From Kudoa neothunni (taxonomy: Eukaryota > Cnidaria), in assembly GCA_964304625.1 (NCBI GenBank), contig OZ199839.1:8060001-8124000 (forward strand): a stretch of 64,000 nucleotides of DNA, written 5' to 3'. The notes under the pieces were generated by a model. That model had not been told where the DNA came from. It made no database searches and was given only the letters and a program-made list of their open reading frames with translations. Below, piece by piece: positions 50,005 to 62,137 of this stretch (the first letter of the stretch is position 1; every line of letters begins with the position of its first letter). The position numbers and the translations under genes were made by a program.

Positions 50005-52913
50005 CTAGTTTTTATTTTTCCAGTATCCGAAATAGAATCCAACGCCAACAACAATGATGAGCGCAGGAACTACTACAGCAATAATTCTAAAATAGTCGAT
50101 TAACAAAATATCTCCATCAATAAGTACATAGTATTTTTTGACCTAAAATAAATCAATTATAATTTAACAACTTGATGTTACATGGATTTGTTTGATTCAT
50201 CATCTAATCAAAATATCAGAACTAATGAACACTAATATTTAATCAATTACCTTTCTGGATCTCGACAAAACCAGAGATATTGTTATTGGTACTATGATAC
50301 AACATCAAACGGTAATTGTTGGCATTATCCACATTGGAAATTGAAAATTCCTTGCACGATGGAAAAACAGAACAACCTTGTTCACCAGTTGCCATGCATT
50401 TTTGGACGATTGGTTTGGATGGATCATCCCAATTTTTCAATTCCCATTTGCATAATGACTGTTCATCAACGCCTGTAGGAAGAGAAGTTTTAACATTTAT
50501 GCTTTCGCCTTCTCTTGTAAACACCACAGTTAATTTGATTGGATTTTTAGTGGGGTTAAATTGTGGATCTAAATTAAAATTTAGTATTACTAGAATTAAT
50601 GTACATATTTTTAATAATTTTAAAAATTTAATTAATTTAGAATTAGATTTTTTATTACTTAAGGGTACTTGGATGGTAGTTTCTGCAGATCTGCCGACAG
50701 CAGTAACCAAAACTTCATATTCCTTGTCTGCTACGTATCCTTCTTTGAATATAATATCAGTGCACAATGGAGGTTGTGTGCATGGAGTGATTTCTGGTTT
50801 TTTATTTGGAGGCGGCACGTTCTGTGGTTGGTGTCCATTAGTTGTCCTAGCTAGTGCTATTTTAGTAGTCTTGGATACTTTAGAGGTTGCTCCAGTGTTT
50901 GCTGTAGAAGCCAATGGTGGGCATTGGTAGACCAATTCGGATTCTTGCCCTTTCTTTACTTTTACTTTATATTGACAAACAGCTGTAGGATGTGGTGTTG
51001 AAAGTACACCTGTCACTTTGAAGCCCTTTTCTATAAATTCCGATTGTAGTGTGAGCGTTGACAAAGCTTGAAACATAATTAGTTATATAATTAGAATTCA
51101 ACTATTTATATACTCGTTGTAATTTTATGTTTTTTTTCTCCATAATCCTCATGTGCAACTATCTTTAGGTCATATTCGGTTCCAGGCATTAATCCTATAA
51201 TTTTTTGTGACTCCTTGCAAAAACCCCTGCAAGGATAACTATCTTCGCACATGGCACACACATATACATCTTTTCCATGAGGGCTTATATAGTAAGCACA
51301 AGTCTTGTCAGTGGATGCAATTTCTTCATTCCCATCTATTGCCTTAACAGACGCGGCTGTATCCTTCACAGTTGGGGTTGTTGCAGAAAAGTTAGATTCA
51401 GATTTTTTATCTAAATATTTATTTAAAGAATATTCGTTTTCTTTTATATTACCTGTACGAAATAATATAATTTCTTTAAAACCTTGAAGAAGACCATTGG
51501 TATTCTTTGCTGCAATTTCAAGAATATATGGTTTTCCACTATCCAGACTTGTAATTTTTAGAGCAGTAGTGCACTCCGTTCCACAGCTTGGACTGGCGTC
51601 TTCACATTCCGCCGTTACATCGGAAGCAGGTTTAGGTTTGTCTGCTTCATAATAGGTTACAGTACATGTAGAAAATTTGGGATCATTTGTTGGTTGAAAC
51701 AACGGAACATTTAATGTAACACCAGTAGGTGTGTGTTCAGACAATAAGGTAGAAGTTTCAGTTTCCGTGATAACTATGAGAAGATTACCAAAGTTAAAAT
51801 GTTTATGGAATACCAAATTTTTTCTGAATATATCCTTCATATGTAGTGCCACTTTTAGTTAACGATACGTGCCTGGTTTGAATCAATATTTCTACAACCG
51901 ACTTGGAATCTTCGAATACAAGCTCAACATTATTACAAGGTGCAAAACATTTTTTGTTGTCCGAACCACAATTTGATTTGTAGTCTTCGGTATTTCCGGC
52001 TGCAAGTTCTGTTGACGGATCTCTTACACTGAATAGACACATTTCGAAGGGAAATTTGTTCGTAAACTTTAGCATATACTTCGTTGTAGCACTCGAACTA
52101 GGGGTCACATAATATTGTGGCTGATAAACATCAAATTTTGTAAGAGTGTATTTATTTTGAAGTTTATAGAAGAAACTGGGGTAATTATCGCATTTCATTT
52201 CGTAATGTGGAATCATCAAATTAAAATCCACTTCACTTTGGCTATTTCCAGTGCAACTACCTCCAGCCGTTCCTCCATCATATTGCACGTCCTTGTAATA
52301 CATGGGACATTTCACTGGTTTACAAGTTTTGGTGCTAAATTTCAGTTTTTGACCACTTTTCGCAATTGTAACTTGCGGATTGATCAGTAATGCTAAAAGA
52401 AAATTACTGAAGATATTTGATGCTTTATATACGCAACTCTAATCCAAATACAGCCCCATCATTATTTTTTGTTGCAGCGTTCGTTGCGACAGTATCCGTA
52501 AAAACGGCAATATACTTAGTCTTCGGGGAAAAATTTCCAAGAGCGATTTTATTAGTATTTACCGAGCATGCCCAAACACATTGGTTAGTATCTGTTCCTT
52601 CAACACGACTAGGGCAATCACCAATTTCAACAAGATCCGTGTCTACATCATTAGATTTTTTGATATGACAATTTTTCCCCCCATCATAATCTGCTCCACT
52701 TAATATCAAATTAAGTTTTAAGTCATGTGCCTCTACCACAAGTTTATAAATTAAAGAGTTTTCGGTAGCGGCTTGAATTGAACCATCCCTCTGATCTCCA
52801 TCGGTGTATATAAACGAAAAATAGGCTATAAATAATTTGTAATTTTTGTTGTAATTATTGTATATACTTGACAGAAAAGTACAAATTCCTAAAAAGTAGA
52901 CGAAGTGATTCAT
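50005..52913 (-). CDS. Branch A anchored FN3-like surface protein, intact
   Basis: Ten exons on the minus strand: 52868-52913, 52433-52825, 51814-52392, 51453-51773, 51114-51410, 50659-51066, 50251-50568, 50182-50203, 50128-50142 and 50005-50086. They join to 826 codons plus stop, no break, all GT-AG, introns 39-47 bases except one of 90. An N-terminal hydrophobic signal (MNHFVYFLGICTFLS) is followed by about seven domains at residues 16-146, 147-339 (two), 340-446, 447-545, 546-681 and 682-787. Cysteine motifs include CVWAC, CGSDNKKCFAPC, CEDASPSCGTEC and CEDSYPCRGFC; tyrosine-corner-like motifs include LMPGTEYDLKI. Micro-exons of 22 and 15 bases encode the linker DDESNKSMSKNT, then IIAVVVPALIIVVGVGFYFG spans the membrane with a tail of YWKNKN. 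Domain 6 carries a Pro/Asn/Gln-rich insert. Introns 1, 4 and 6 are open and multiples of three, so retention would be tolerated. Type I surface protein; ligand unknown. Confidence 0.9.
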
Positions 52914-53397
52914 TATATTTTGCAAAAGATAAAAACGATAGTTGTCGTTCAATATAAAAATCAAAAATTTGATCGGATTATAATTCATATATATATACAC
53001 AAAATTAATGTTCGACTTAAACCCGATGAAACATCAATACAAACATTTCGGAAATATTATTTCATCTTAATCAATTATATTTTGACAGATAGTAATCTAC
53101 TGTCCTCAAAATTAATCTAAAGAAACATCATTAAAATTTGACACATTCTTAACAATTAGAAGGAAGTCCAGACTTAACATTATTTCACGTCGTAATACCG
53201 ATTCAAATATCTACTAAAAAAGAGTGTATATGGTTCCTTTGACACCCATAATTACATAAAATTACAGCATATACATTAATACTTTTGATAACTTACAACA
53301 GATTTTGTATACATGAAACAAATTATTGTCCATTCTAAAGTATAGGATCCATTAGATTATAAAATAACTAAGATTTTAAATTCAACAATATTTATTA
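52914..53397. other. 5' flank of the A gene
   Basis: Non-coding; 52914 to about 53270 matches 31772-32150 and, in part, the complement of 18070-18320. The block shared by three copies just upstream of the start codon is the best candidate for promoter sequence. Confidence 0.55.
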
Positions 53398-53490
53398 GGG
53401 TTGCACCGATACCACATTTTTTAGAACGAGTACTCCAAATTTCAGTACTCGCCGATACCAGTACCGATTCCGATACCATGTTTTACGCAT
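53398..53490. mobile_element. Lone hAT end
   Basis: TAGGGTTGCACCGATACC followed by repeated CCGATACC/ACCGATTCC motifs is the typical terminal and subterminal sequence of one hAT group. No second end was seen within the window, so this is a fragment or one border of an unrecognised element. Confidence 0.5.
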
Positions 53491-53954
53491 GTCCACATTC
53501 TAAATTTCAATTATTTTAGACGTTTGTTGCATTCTAATGAGATTACGCCAAAATTTGTAATCAATAAAAAAAGTTTTATTTCTCTAAAATTTAATGATTT
53601 TGCTTAATAAGAGAACTTAACCGATTGTATTATGGGGCCGGTAAAATATTAATTTTCTCAAATAATGTTTTGATATCCACTACATGGATAACTAGTTCAT
53701 TTAGTAAGGCAAAGCAAATATTTAGTGCAAGATTGCTATTCTTTTTTCATGAACACATCAAATCATGAGTAATATATTTTATCATATAATTAAATTGTTC
53801 GCTTGCCATATTTTGATAAGATACTAGCGTGAACTACCCAGCGTTGCATGGGGAAGATTTCGCATAGAGACGTTTCTTTAGAACATTAAAAAAAATATTA
53901 TGTTTCAAATTGATTTACAGAAGCCGTCAAATTAAATTTTTTTTAAGCATCATA
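53491..53954. other. Spacer, nothing recognised
   Basis: AT-rich, possibly the interior of the hAT that begins at 53398; no coding signal. Confidence 0.4.
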
Positions 53955-55951
53955 CAGTAGTGCAGGGATACTACACACTTTTTTGGGACGAAACATTTAG
54001 GTGCGTAGTACCCCTGCATTACGTAGTATCCATGTCCGCGCGCGCAAAATGAGAGAAAAATCTTAGTCGCGCGCCGCTGTATTTTGTATTTAACAACCGT
54101 ATTTGCCCACCCATATTAATGGTAACTCGAATATATTTGGGAAAAATCAATAGTAAATACACGAAAAAATAAATATAAGGTGAATAAACTATAATAATTC
54201 GAAATTATGCAGATTTTTTGAAATAATCGGTTATTTTATCGTATTTTGGGAACCGCGTCTTATGTTGCAAATAAAAAAGTCTAATTTGGTTATATTTTCT
54301 AACATAGCTTGGTCATGAACGAAAAAAATTTCCTCAATTTATTTAAATGTTCGTAAATTCATTTATGGAACAAATAGTGCTAGTTTGTTCATAATTTTCA
54401 TTAGAAGACGATTCATCCATTGTGTCGACTCCATTATTTATCAAGTTAACACATTCTTAATCAACGCAGTCTCTAAGTTGATTTCCTGGTAAATTCCTTT
54501 CAAACGAAGGGATGATGTCTGCTGAATCACAGTTATTAAAAAAGAATTATTTGTTAAAACAGCTTTTTATTGTTTTGTCAGTCACTAATTGCCATGCTTC
54601 TTTAATCGTATACATAGCTTCAAGTAACTCTGAAGGATCATCACTTAAATTGTTATCGGAAACATCCGTGGAATTAGAAATGGCTTTATTTATAAAATAA
54701 TTTGTCAGATGATTTTTGTAAATACATTTAAAACTGTTAATAATTCCCTGATCCAATTGCTGCAATACATTGGTTGTTTTGGATGGGAAAAAACAGAGTT
54801 GGACGTTTGAAAAATTTAGTGTTGGGTGGGCTGGACAATTATCAACAAATAATAAGATACTTCTCTTGCATCGAGAAAGTTCACGATTCCACTCCGTTAG
54901 TTATTTTGAAAAAATCAAGCTGGTCATCCAAGCTTTCTTATTTACGTAATAGGGAAGTGGGGGATCCTTAATCTTCCGAAAGCAACGAGGTTTTTCAAAA
55001 TTTCCAATTATTAATAACGGTCATTTTTCTCAAAACATCGAGAAAATGGCAAGAATAGTTACTCTCCTCTTTGATTTTTAGAACCGTGCAAGTTTCCCTC
55101 CTTTTTAAATACGTAACCATACACCAAATTTCATATTGTGATACAAATTTAAAGTATATTTTATTTTTTCTTTGCTGATAAAATAGCTCGGTCTCATTCT
55201 AATTAAAAATATCTTTTGGGTCATAATTGTCAATCAATTTTAACAGTTGATCTTTCCAAGAGGAAACTATTTCAGGACCGACACTCTTAGACTCTCCTGT
55301 GAATTTGTTCCTCTTCAGCTCAACTCTTGAAGCAAAGCCTTGAAACCAACCTCTATTAACTTTAGAAGTTGTTTTTTAACTTCAAATGAATAGTCGTTGG
55401 CATTTTTAATTATATTATCCATTGATAACTCGATATTATTAGTTCTTATTAACTCAATCCACTCCTTAACTTTGGAATCTAACGTGGAAAAATTCCCTTT
55501 TCCTAAGGTTTTTCTGCTGTGATCTGGGTGTCCAGAGTTTAAATTGTTCATAATACCGCTCCTTTTTAATAATATGCTATTCAAAGAAGATATCGATTTG
55601 AGATTAAATTTCCCAGTGGTTTTAGTTTTTGAGCCATTGAATCCTTTTATTTCGTCGTAATAATTTATTATTTTAATCTTCTCATCTAACGATCGATATT
55701 TTCTCTGATTTCTTAATTGCGTACTAACCATGTCGTTGGATTTAATTGGGGGATTTTTAATGCGCCGCAGTAAGCATGCGGCCAAATTTTCTCTGGTTGT
55801 GAGCAATAGTTTTAATAATAATTTTTCTTAATTGAACATTTTTAAGTTTATTGTACTATAAATAACAATATTATATATTATTAATAGGAAACCATGCCAT
55901 AATATCAAAAAGTGCGTAGTACCCCTGCTACGCAATATCCCTGCACTACTG
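53955..55951 (-). mobile_element. Tigger/pogo element with decayed transposase
   Basis: The ends CAGTAGTGCAGGGATACTAC and the complement of CAGTAGTGCAGGGATATTGC make an inverted repeat. The left side has TA, the right TG. Each end also folds back on itself through GTGCGTAGTACCCCTGC. Minus-strand transposase from 55806 to about 54350: helix-turn-helix part with SLDEKIKIINYYDEIKG, an N-terminal block open down to 55315, NETELFYQQRK near 55180 (first DDE block, acidic residue displaced by a stop), SILLFVDNCPAHPT (second Asp) and VLQQLDQGIINSFK (third). Several breaks; inactive. The non-autonomous element at 42283-43442 has the same ends. Confidence 0.85.
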
Positions 55952-56458
55952 TGCTTGTCGATTTTTATTTTGAAATTTAATATCCTTTGGCCCCGCATAA
56001 ACTTTAATACGCTTATTTCGACAAACATTGAATTATTTTGTTTCTTTCTTAGTTATTAACGCCAAAGTTATTTGTTATTACTATTTAGATTTTTTACTAT
56101 TGATATATAACAATTTTATATAAACTAAATTTAAAAATAAACCTTTTGCAAATTTCTCAAAAACATCTCATTTTTCACTATAATAAAAATACTTTATGAA
56201 CTTTTAAATATAGATATTTATGTAGTAGGACTTGTTTTAGTTTATAATTTGTTTATTAAATTTTTTATTAGAAATTATTTAGTTTTTATTATTAAAATTC
56301 AGTATTTTTGTTTAAATGATAATATCAATTTTTATTACCTCGAAGTATGTGTGAAACATTGTTAAAAAAAAGTTAAATGTATTTTTTTTGTTTCATAAGT
56401 TTTTTATATGCCAAAATTTCCTAACAAAAAATTCAGGAAAATATACTGATTGTGAATA
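55952..56458. other. Intergenic, nothing recognised
   Basis: Very AT-rich, no coding or repeat structure supported. Confidence 0.5.
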
Positions 56459-56775
56459 CAATCGTGTCTCAATATTGCGTAATATTCTAGGACCGGGGAA
56501 AAATTACGCAATATTGAGCCATCTGCGCACACACGATAACTTCTAATTTAACATTTCTTACAGAATAACTCATCTACTTTATAATTTGATAAAAAATTAT
56601 TGATATTTTTTGTGTATGGCATCCTGAAATTGATATACAAAAAATAATTCAATACGATTCTCAATCACATACGTTTCTTTCGTGGATTTATAAGATTTTA
56701 TGCTTGAAACGTTGTAACGATTTCATCGTTGTTCATGAGATTAGAATCTTCACTCCAAAAAGGGTTAATTTACAA
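56459..56775 (-). mobile_element. Tigger/pogo end fragment
   Basis: Starts CAATCGTGTCTCAATATTGC after TA and follows 35234-35590 and 46107-46470 for about 315 bases. Minus-strand traces of the transposase C-terminus (NDEIVTTF) near 56690-56740. No second end found; the Merlin relic lies close by. Confidence 0.6.
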
Positions 56776-56959
56776 TTTAATGGAAATCATGAGGTATGCG
56801 CGGCCGCGCTCACGAAAGAAACAAATTTAAACGATAAACGTATTTTAATGTAAATATATTTCATTAATTGTTTTCATATACATCAAAAATGTATTCTTAG
56901 GGACTTTTTTCTTAGAATGGTACCCTGTGAGATAGGGACCAATTAATTTCGACTTTTTA

Positions 56960-57830
56960 TGAGTTATATGTCGGTATTTTCTTTTTATTGCGCCTAAATT
57001 TCTTCGATATGGAATGTATGTACACCTTCCTGTGTCTTAAATTCAACCGAGTGATTTACTGTCTCATGACTATAGTAAATTGCACCCAAGCTGTTGAAAC
57101 CAGCCCAGCAATCTGTCCAAAGTATTGACCCGGGATGCACATTTTGAATAATTATATGTTCAAGTGTGGGTTGATTTCGAATGGTGGTTAGCACTTGAAA
57201 TTATTACCATATGAGTCTATACCGCCAACGATCCATACGTTTTGATTTACCAAAACTCTTCCTCGGTGATACTTACTTTTCCAAATCTGTGATTCATCAA
57301 TTTGTACTACCACTACATGTCCTCTGATTCTTTCATTATGTAAATCAAAGTAGTCGATATAAACTTCTCTGATAAAATTCCTCCAGTCACAAATCATACT
57401 GTCGGAACCTATTTGCAGTTGTTTCGACAGCTGTGGATAGTGGATACGACATGTGGATATCATTGACTTCTATATACATCAATGCAAAGATTTGCCATAG
57501 CGTTAGTCTTGAACCTTCGAAAAATGTCCCTTTTCTAATTGAAATTTTTTTCTTACATATTGTACATTTGAACAAATATTTATCAATAATAGAATATTTT
57601 TTTAGCGACATTAACACATCACAATTATCGCACACTCTCTCTTTAGGTATAAGTTTAAGTTTTTTAAGAATGATATTTGTTTGCCTACGCCATTCTTCAT
57701 TTCAAAGAGATTTTCCGGAAAAATATCATCGATATTTTCGAAAGTAAATTCTATTGCGCTATAAATTCCGATCGATGCTGGTAAGTAGCGATGAGTTCCA
57801 CTTAATTGTAAATTTGCCCCGAAAAACACA
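56960..57830 (-). mobile_element. Merlin (IS1016/ISXO2-type) transposon relic
   Basis: Minus-strand Merlin transposase in three overlapping frames: an N-terminal part to 57611, a zinc ribbon with CDNC and CTIC pairs followed by IRKGTFFEGSRL (57387-57635), the first DDE block HVVVVQIDESQIWKSKY and VWIVGGID (57188-57463), then SILWTDCWAGFNSLG and HETVNHSVEF (56994-57194), which includes the second Asp and the NH motif typical of this family. Two or three frame changes separate the parts. It is the most complete of the three Merlins. Ends not fixed. Confidence 0.85.
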
Positions 57831-58007
57831 TTTATGGTCCAGACTGCAAAATCTCTGGTTCACGTTGCGCACGCGGGGGAATTTTTTAGATTATCATTGA
57901 ATTGTTATTGAAGGCTATGCATCAATTACGAAAACGACACGATGATAATTTATTTTAATAGTAGAGTCATAATTTTAGTTTATAAAATATTTGTGGATAT
58001 ATATATT

Positions 58008-60157
58008 TAGTAGGCAACCGATATTGCACACTTTTGAGAAAATTATTAGATTGAAATAAAATATATGTATAGGTTTTTAGCGTTTTAACTAAATATAAAT
58101 AATTTCAAATAGTTAAAATGAGATAATAAATAGCACGTGACTCACCGATTTTTCACACTTTCCTCAACCATCTTTGATTAAATTTTTGTTTGATATCGGT
58201 TAAATAATACAGATGGAAAGAACTATTGCTAAAGTTGTTTGAACTTTAGAAGAAAAATACAAAATAATAAAGTATTTCGAAAGTTTACCCTTTAAACGCG
58301 CTAAGATAGCAACAGTAAAACATTTCCAAATTACGAATATTTCCATCCCGAATGGGATTCTTCGTAAGAAAGAGAAGATAATTTCTATTGTTGAAGGAGG
58401 ATTGGCACAAAATAAAAGAAAAAACATTCATAACGTATCAAACATTAATTATGATCAAGATGTTTATGATTGGATCTGTTTGATGATGGATAAAAAAATC
58501 GGAATCACCGCCTCTGATATCAAAAATAAAAGAATTGAGATTTCTGTTGAAAATAAGAAGCCAAGAAGTGTGACAATTTGGTGGTTTAAGGATTTTAAAA
58601 AGTGATTTAACCTAAGAAAAATTAATTTCCATGGCGAAGCCGCAGATGTGGATTCTGCGGTCGTTGAATAATGGATTCCACAACTAAAAGACATATGTGA
58701 AATTAATAATTCAGATCGTATATATAATATCGACGAATCTGCATTATTCTACCAGCAACAGAGAGGTATATGTAGTTTTTTAACGTTTTGATTCATTTTG
58801 TAGGTAAAAGTTTTGTCGTTTCATCAGAGAGGAGTTTAAAGGGGACCGAAAAATCTATGAAGCGAGTAACTATTTTATTAGGTACCTCAATGAGTGATGA
58901 AAAGCTCAAACCACTAATAATCGGAAAACATAAAAACCCTCGTTGTTTTAAGAATATTAAACAACTTCCTGTGTCATATGAAAACAATAATAAAGGTTGG
59001 ATGAATAGTGATGTATTCTTGAGATGTATAATCAAGCTTAATCAATTATTTGAGAAAAGGAATAAATATGTGTTATTGTTTCTTGATAATACGTCCTGCC
59101 ATTGTAAAAAAAATTTGAGGAATATAAAAATGGTTTTTCTCCCCAAAAAACTACGAGTGTTTTACAACCTCTTGAACAGGGGATAATATATTCATTTAAA
59201 TCTGCCTATAAAAAAGCTATGATTAAGCGATATATTGCTCGTGTTGAAGCAGGTATTGATCCCATCCCTCCGAACATAATAGAGGCAATGTTTCTTATAA
59301 GAGACGCTTAGGATATGGTTTCTCCAGAAACAATTAGAAATTGTCCTCTATAGCATTAGGCGGTGGTTTAATAATAAATAATGCATCTAATTGAGCAAGC
59401 AATGATATCATATGCCCAGAGAAAATTAATGTCGAAATAAACGAAATGACTCAGGAGGAGGATGAAATTGGTTGCTTATATGATGGCTATTCTACATTAG
59501 ATTTAGATAGTAGAGATAATTTAGTGGATTTTATTAAGTATAGCGAAGGATCTGGTGAGGAATTGCTTGAAGATAAATCTGAGGATACCCTATTCTGAAT
59601 TTCAGAGGCTATTGATTCCATCAGCGAACTTAAAAAATTCTTTCTGAGAATGATGTTGATCGATTTAGAATTCTTTCAAATCTTGAGAACGACGCATACG
59701 ATATCATGTGGAAAAATATTAAACTATCGAAAATAACAGATTTTTTCAAACGTTAGAATATAAATATGGTCTAGTTTACTAAATTGCATCTCATCTTTAT
59801 CCAAACATGTTACCTCGGCGATTAAGAGTTCAAATTTTACTTTTAAGTGTTAAAAATGTAATATTTAAATCAGAGACTCCCAACTGGTTGTGCGAACTTT
59901 GGTCTCAGGTGGTGCGAGATCCGATCAAAATTGAAAATAATTTTTGATAAATTTCAAGCCAGTTACACCTTATCGTGTGCAAAGGGCTGAAAATTTCGTT
60001 TTGTCAAAAAATGGGGATGCGAGTCTAGTTTTAGTTGGGAAGCGCTGACTTAAATGGAGGTTGCGCATGCACAAACGTGTGTAAAATCGGTTCTGGATCG
60101 ATTTCGCATTTTTTTTTCATGGTCCGGGAGGGATTATGCAAAATCGGTTGCCTACTG
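58008..60157 (+). mobile_element. Tigger/pogo element, full length with decayed transposase
   Basis: The left end reads TAGTAGGCAACCGATATTGC and the right end is the complement of CAGTAGGCAACCGATTTTGC, followed by TA. The plus-strand transposase runs from 58214 to about 59860. It has TLEEKYKIIKYFESLPFK (CENP-B-like helix-turn-helix), RIYNIDESALFYQQQR (first Asp), a GT-AG intron of 38 bases at about 58765-58802, GKSFVVSSERSL, KYVLLFLDNTSCH (second Asp) and LEQGIIYSFKSAYKKAM (third acidic position), then an acidic C-terminus. Stops and frame changes occur in several places. Shares its right-hand insertion site with the Tigger at 14715-17920, so it was present before the inverted duplication. 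Confidence 0.87.
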
Positions 60158-60346
60158 TATATAAGTTATACTAGCGAGGACAACGCAAAAACATTAATTT
60201 AAGATAAAGTAGTTATAGACCCAACGTAGTCTGCGTGCGCATATTCTGAATGTGTGCAACCTCAACGCGGCTGTGCCATATTAAAATGATACATTCTGTA
60301 TTCTAAAAAATGGATTATTGTTATTAATTTTTCTATAATTTCTTAC

Positions 60347-60430
60347 CAATTTGGACATTATGAGCTGTACTAATAATGATGGTAAGAAAAACAAAGTAAC
60401 AATGAGGAGTATTTTCCCAGGATTCTCCAT
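60347..60430 (-). other. Orphan signal-peptide exon (minus strand) with canonical intron
   Basis: 28 codons starting MENPGK with the hydrophobic run ILLIVTLFFLPSLLVQLI, ending at a GTAAG donor. A 44-base intron with an AG acceptor (60303-60346) would follow, the same size as the other host introns here. Without splicing the frame stays open to a stop at 60281. The inverted homologue is at 14442-14525. No downstream exon is recognised; the Tigger follows at 60157. Could be the first exon of a lost gene or a small secreted peptide. Confidence 0.4.
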
Positions 60431-60857
60431 AACGATATTTAGAATTTCTTCTTTAATTAAGACATGCCTTATTACATGAATTTTGTATTGATTAATGATT
60501 ACACGACTCAATAAGACCTATAAGTGGTGATGTTATGGGAAAAACAGATGTGTGAACATTGTTGAATTGCGTCAACTCCATGGATATATTGGTCCTACGA
60601 AGTCACTGCTAATTTGTGATTAAACAATCCTATAAATACCATTTTTTATATTATGTCACCCATGAAAAGATATAAGGGAATTTGTATTTACCCAACATTT
60701 ATTCGTTCATCAGGAACGTGGTTGAATTTTGAACATAAAACACTAATTATCTACGCTATGCTATTTTTATTAATCAAACATAAACTTAGGTTGAATAAAT
60801 AACGGATGTATATGTTAAAAAAATAACTGTATGTGCCATTTTAACCTGGCACTAATC

Positions 60858-61027
60858 CAGACATCAAGACATTTTTATCCGAAAATTCCAGCAAAAAGTT
60901 GTTTGGGATTGCGGTTGCTGAAGTTTCGGTTAAACGAAATGTTTTTATTTAGAATCTACATCATTTTCAAATGAATTTTAAAAAATCATTCGGATAGCGC
61001 GATTTTCGGATAAACAGGGTTCGACTT
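60858..61027. mobile_element. Short pogo-like MITE (inverted copy)
   Basis: Counterpart of 13834-14005 in the inverted duplication, with the same TATCCGAAAAT-bearing ends. No coding capacity. Confidence 0.55.
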
Positions 61028-62137
61028 TATATAAAAATGAGAATATTCCACACTTATAAATACTAAATTAGGTATCATTAATTCATGTATCAATTAAAAA
61101 GTTGGTCAACAAAAATGTACATAATCTTTCTATGATGCGATTAGAATGATTTCACATATGTAGTTTTGCGGGGATAATATGCGTTCTATTGTGGGTAATA
61201 AAAGGAAATAACTTGTATCTACCCAACTATTCACACATTATTATGTATAAAGTGACTCAAATCAATAGTGAACGTTGTTATTTCTTTTTATCTGATGAGA
61301 TAATTATTTGAGATCGTAATGGCTATTTGATAAATTATGAATATATATATTTGATTTAGGTTCAAATTTAATGGTCCAATATCCCAAAATAAAATTAAGA
61401 ATTATAAACCATAAATTGTAGATAATTAATTAAATATTTATTAAGTAAAAAGTGATCACAGTCAAATAAAATAATTTTATTATTCAATTTCATAAATTCC
61501 ATGTAATAAAATATTTCTTGCGCAAGCTCAATAAAATTAAATTTTATTGATATTGGTGTTTTTTAATTATTCCCATTAATTCTTCATTTGATAAAAATTA
61601 ATCTGAGTACTACGAAACTCCAGGAAATCAAACGATTAATATAAATATAACTGTTATCAATTTATTTATTTCTTTTTATCAATATTACGTCATATAAACA
61701 AATTTATAATAGTAAAATATTAGTTTCAATTAAAGTAATAAAAAACATTGGTTTCTTCCTATTTACTAGCATACCTATAATATACTCTTTCAATTTTTAA
61801 AAATTATAAGATTTAATGTGACAAAAAATTATATTTATGATTATTTATCTCATAAATAACTCTATTTTTCATTTTTAAGAAAAAAAATAGTACAAAACTA
61901 ATGTAATTTATTAAATCTTATGTGACACTAATTTTATTATTATCTTTGTTCAAATGATACAAATATTTGATAATATACTAAAATTTACTATTGTAATTGA
62001 TGCGCGTCTTTATATAAAATGCGATGAACATTTATTAGCCAATATATATCATTTTAACACAAACTTCAATCTCATTATCAACTAATTAAACTAAAAATTC
62101 AAATAATGTTTTATCCAATGGAAAAATGAGATATAGT
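61028..62137. other. 3' flank of the B gene, inverted copy of 12697-13833
   Basis: AT-rich, no gene seen; co-linear on the opposite strand with the region downstream of the B gene at 10434. Confidence 0.7.

Noticed and set aside
50316-50930. 204-codon plus-strand reading frame
   Set aside because: Antisense to domain exons 6 and 7 of the intact A gene; it crosses a real intron and is shared only because the coding strand is conserved.
53830-53870. String ACCCAGCGTTGCATGGGG resembling a repeat terminus
   Set aside because: No partner end or target duplication found; could be chance or part of a worn hAT.
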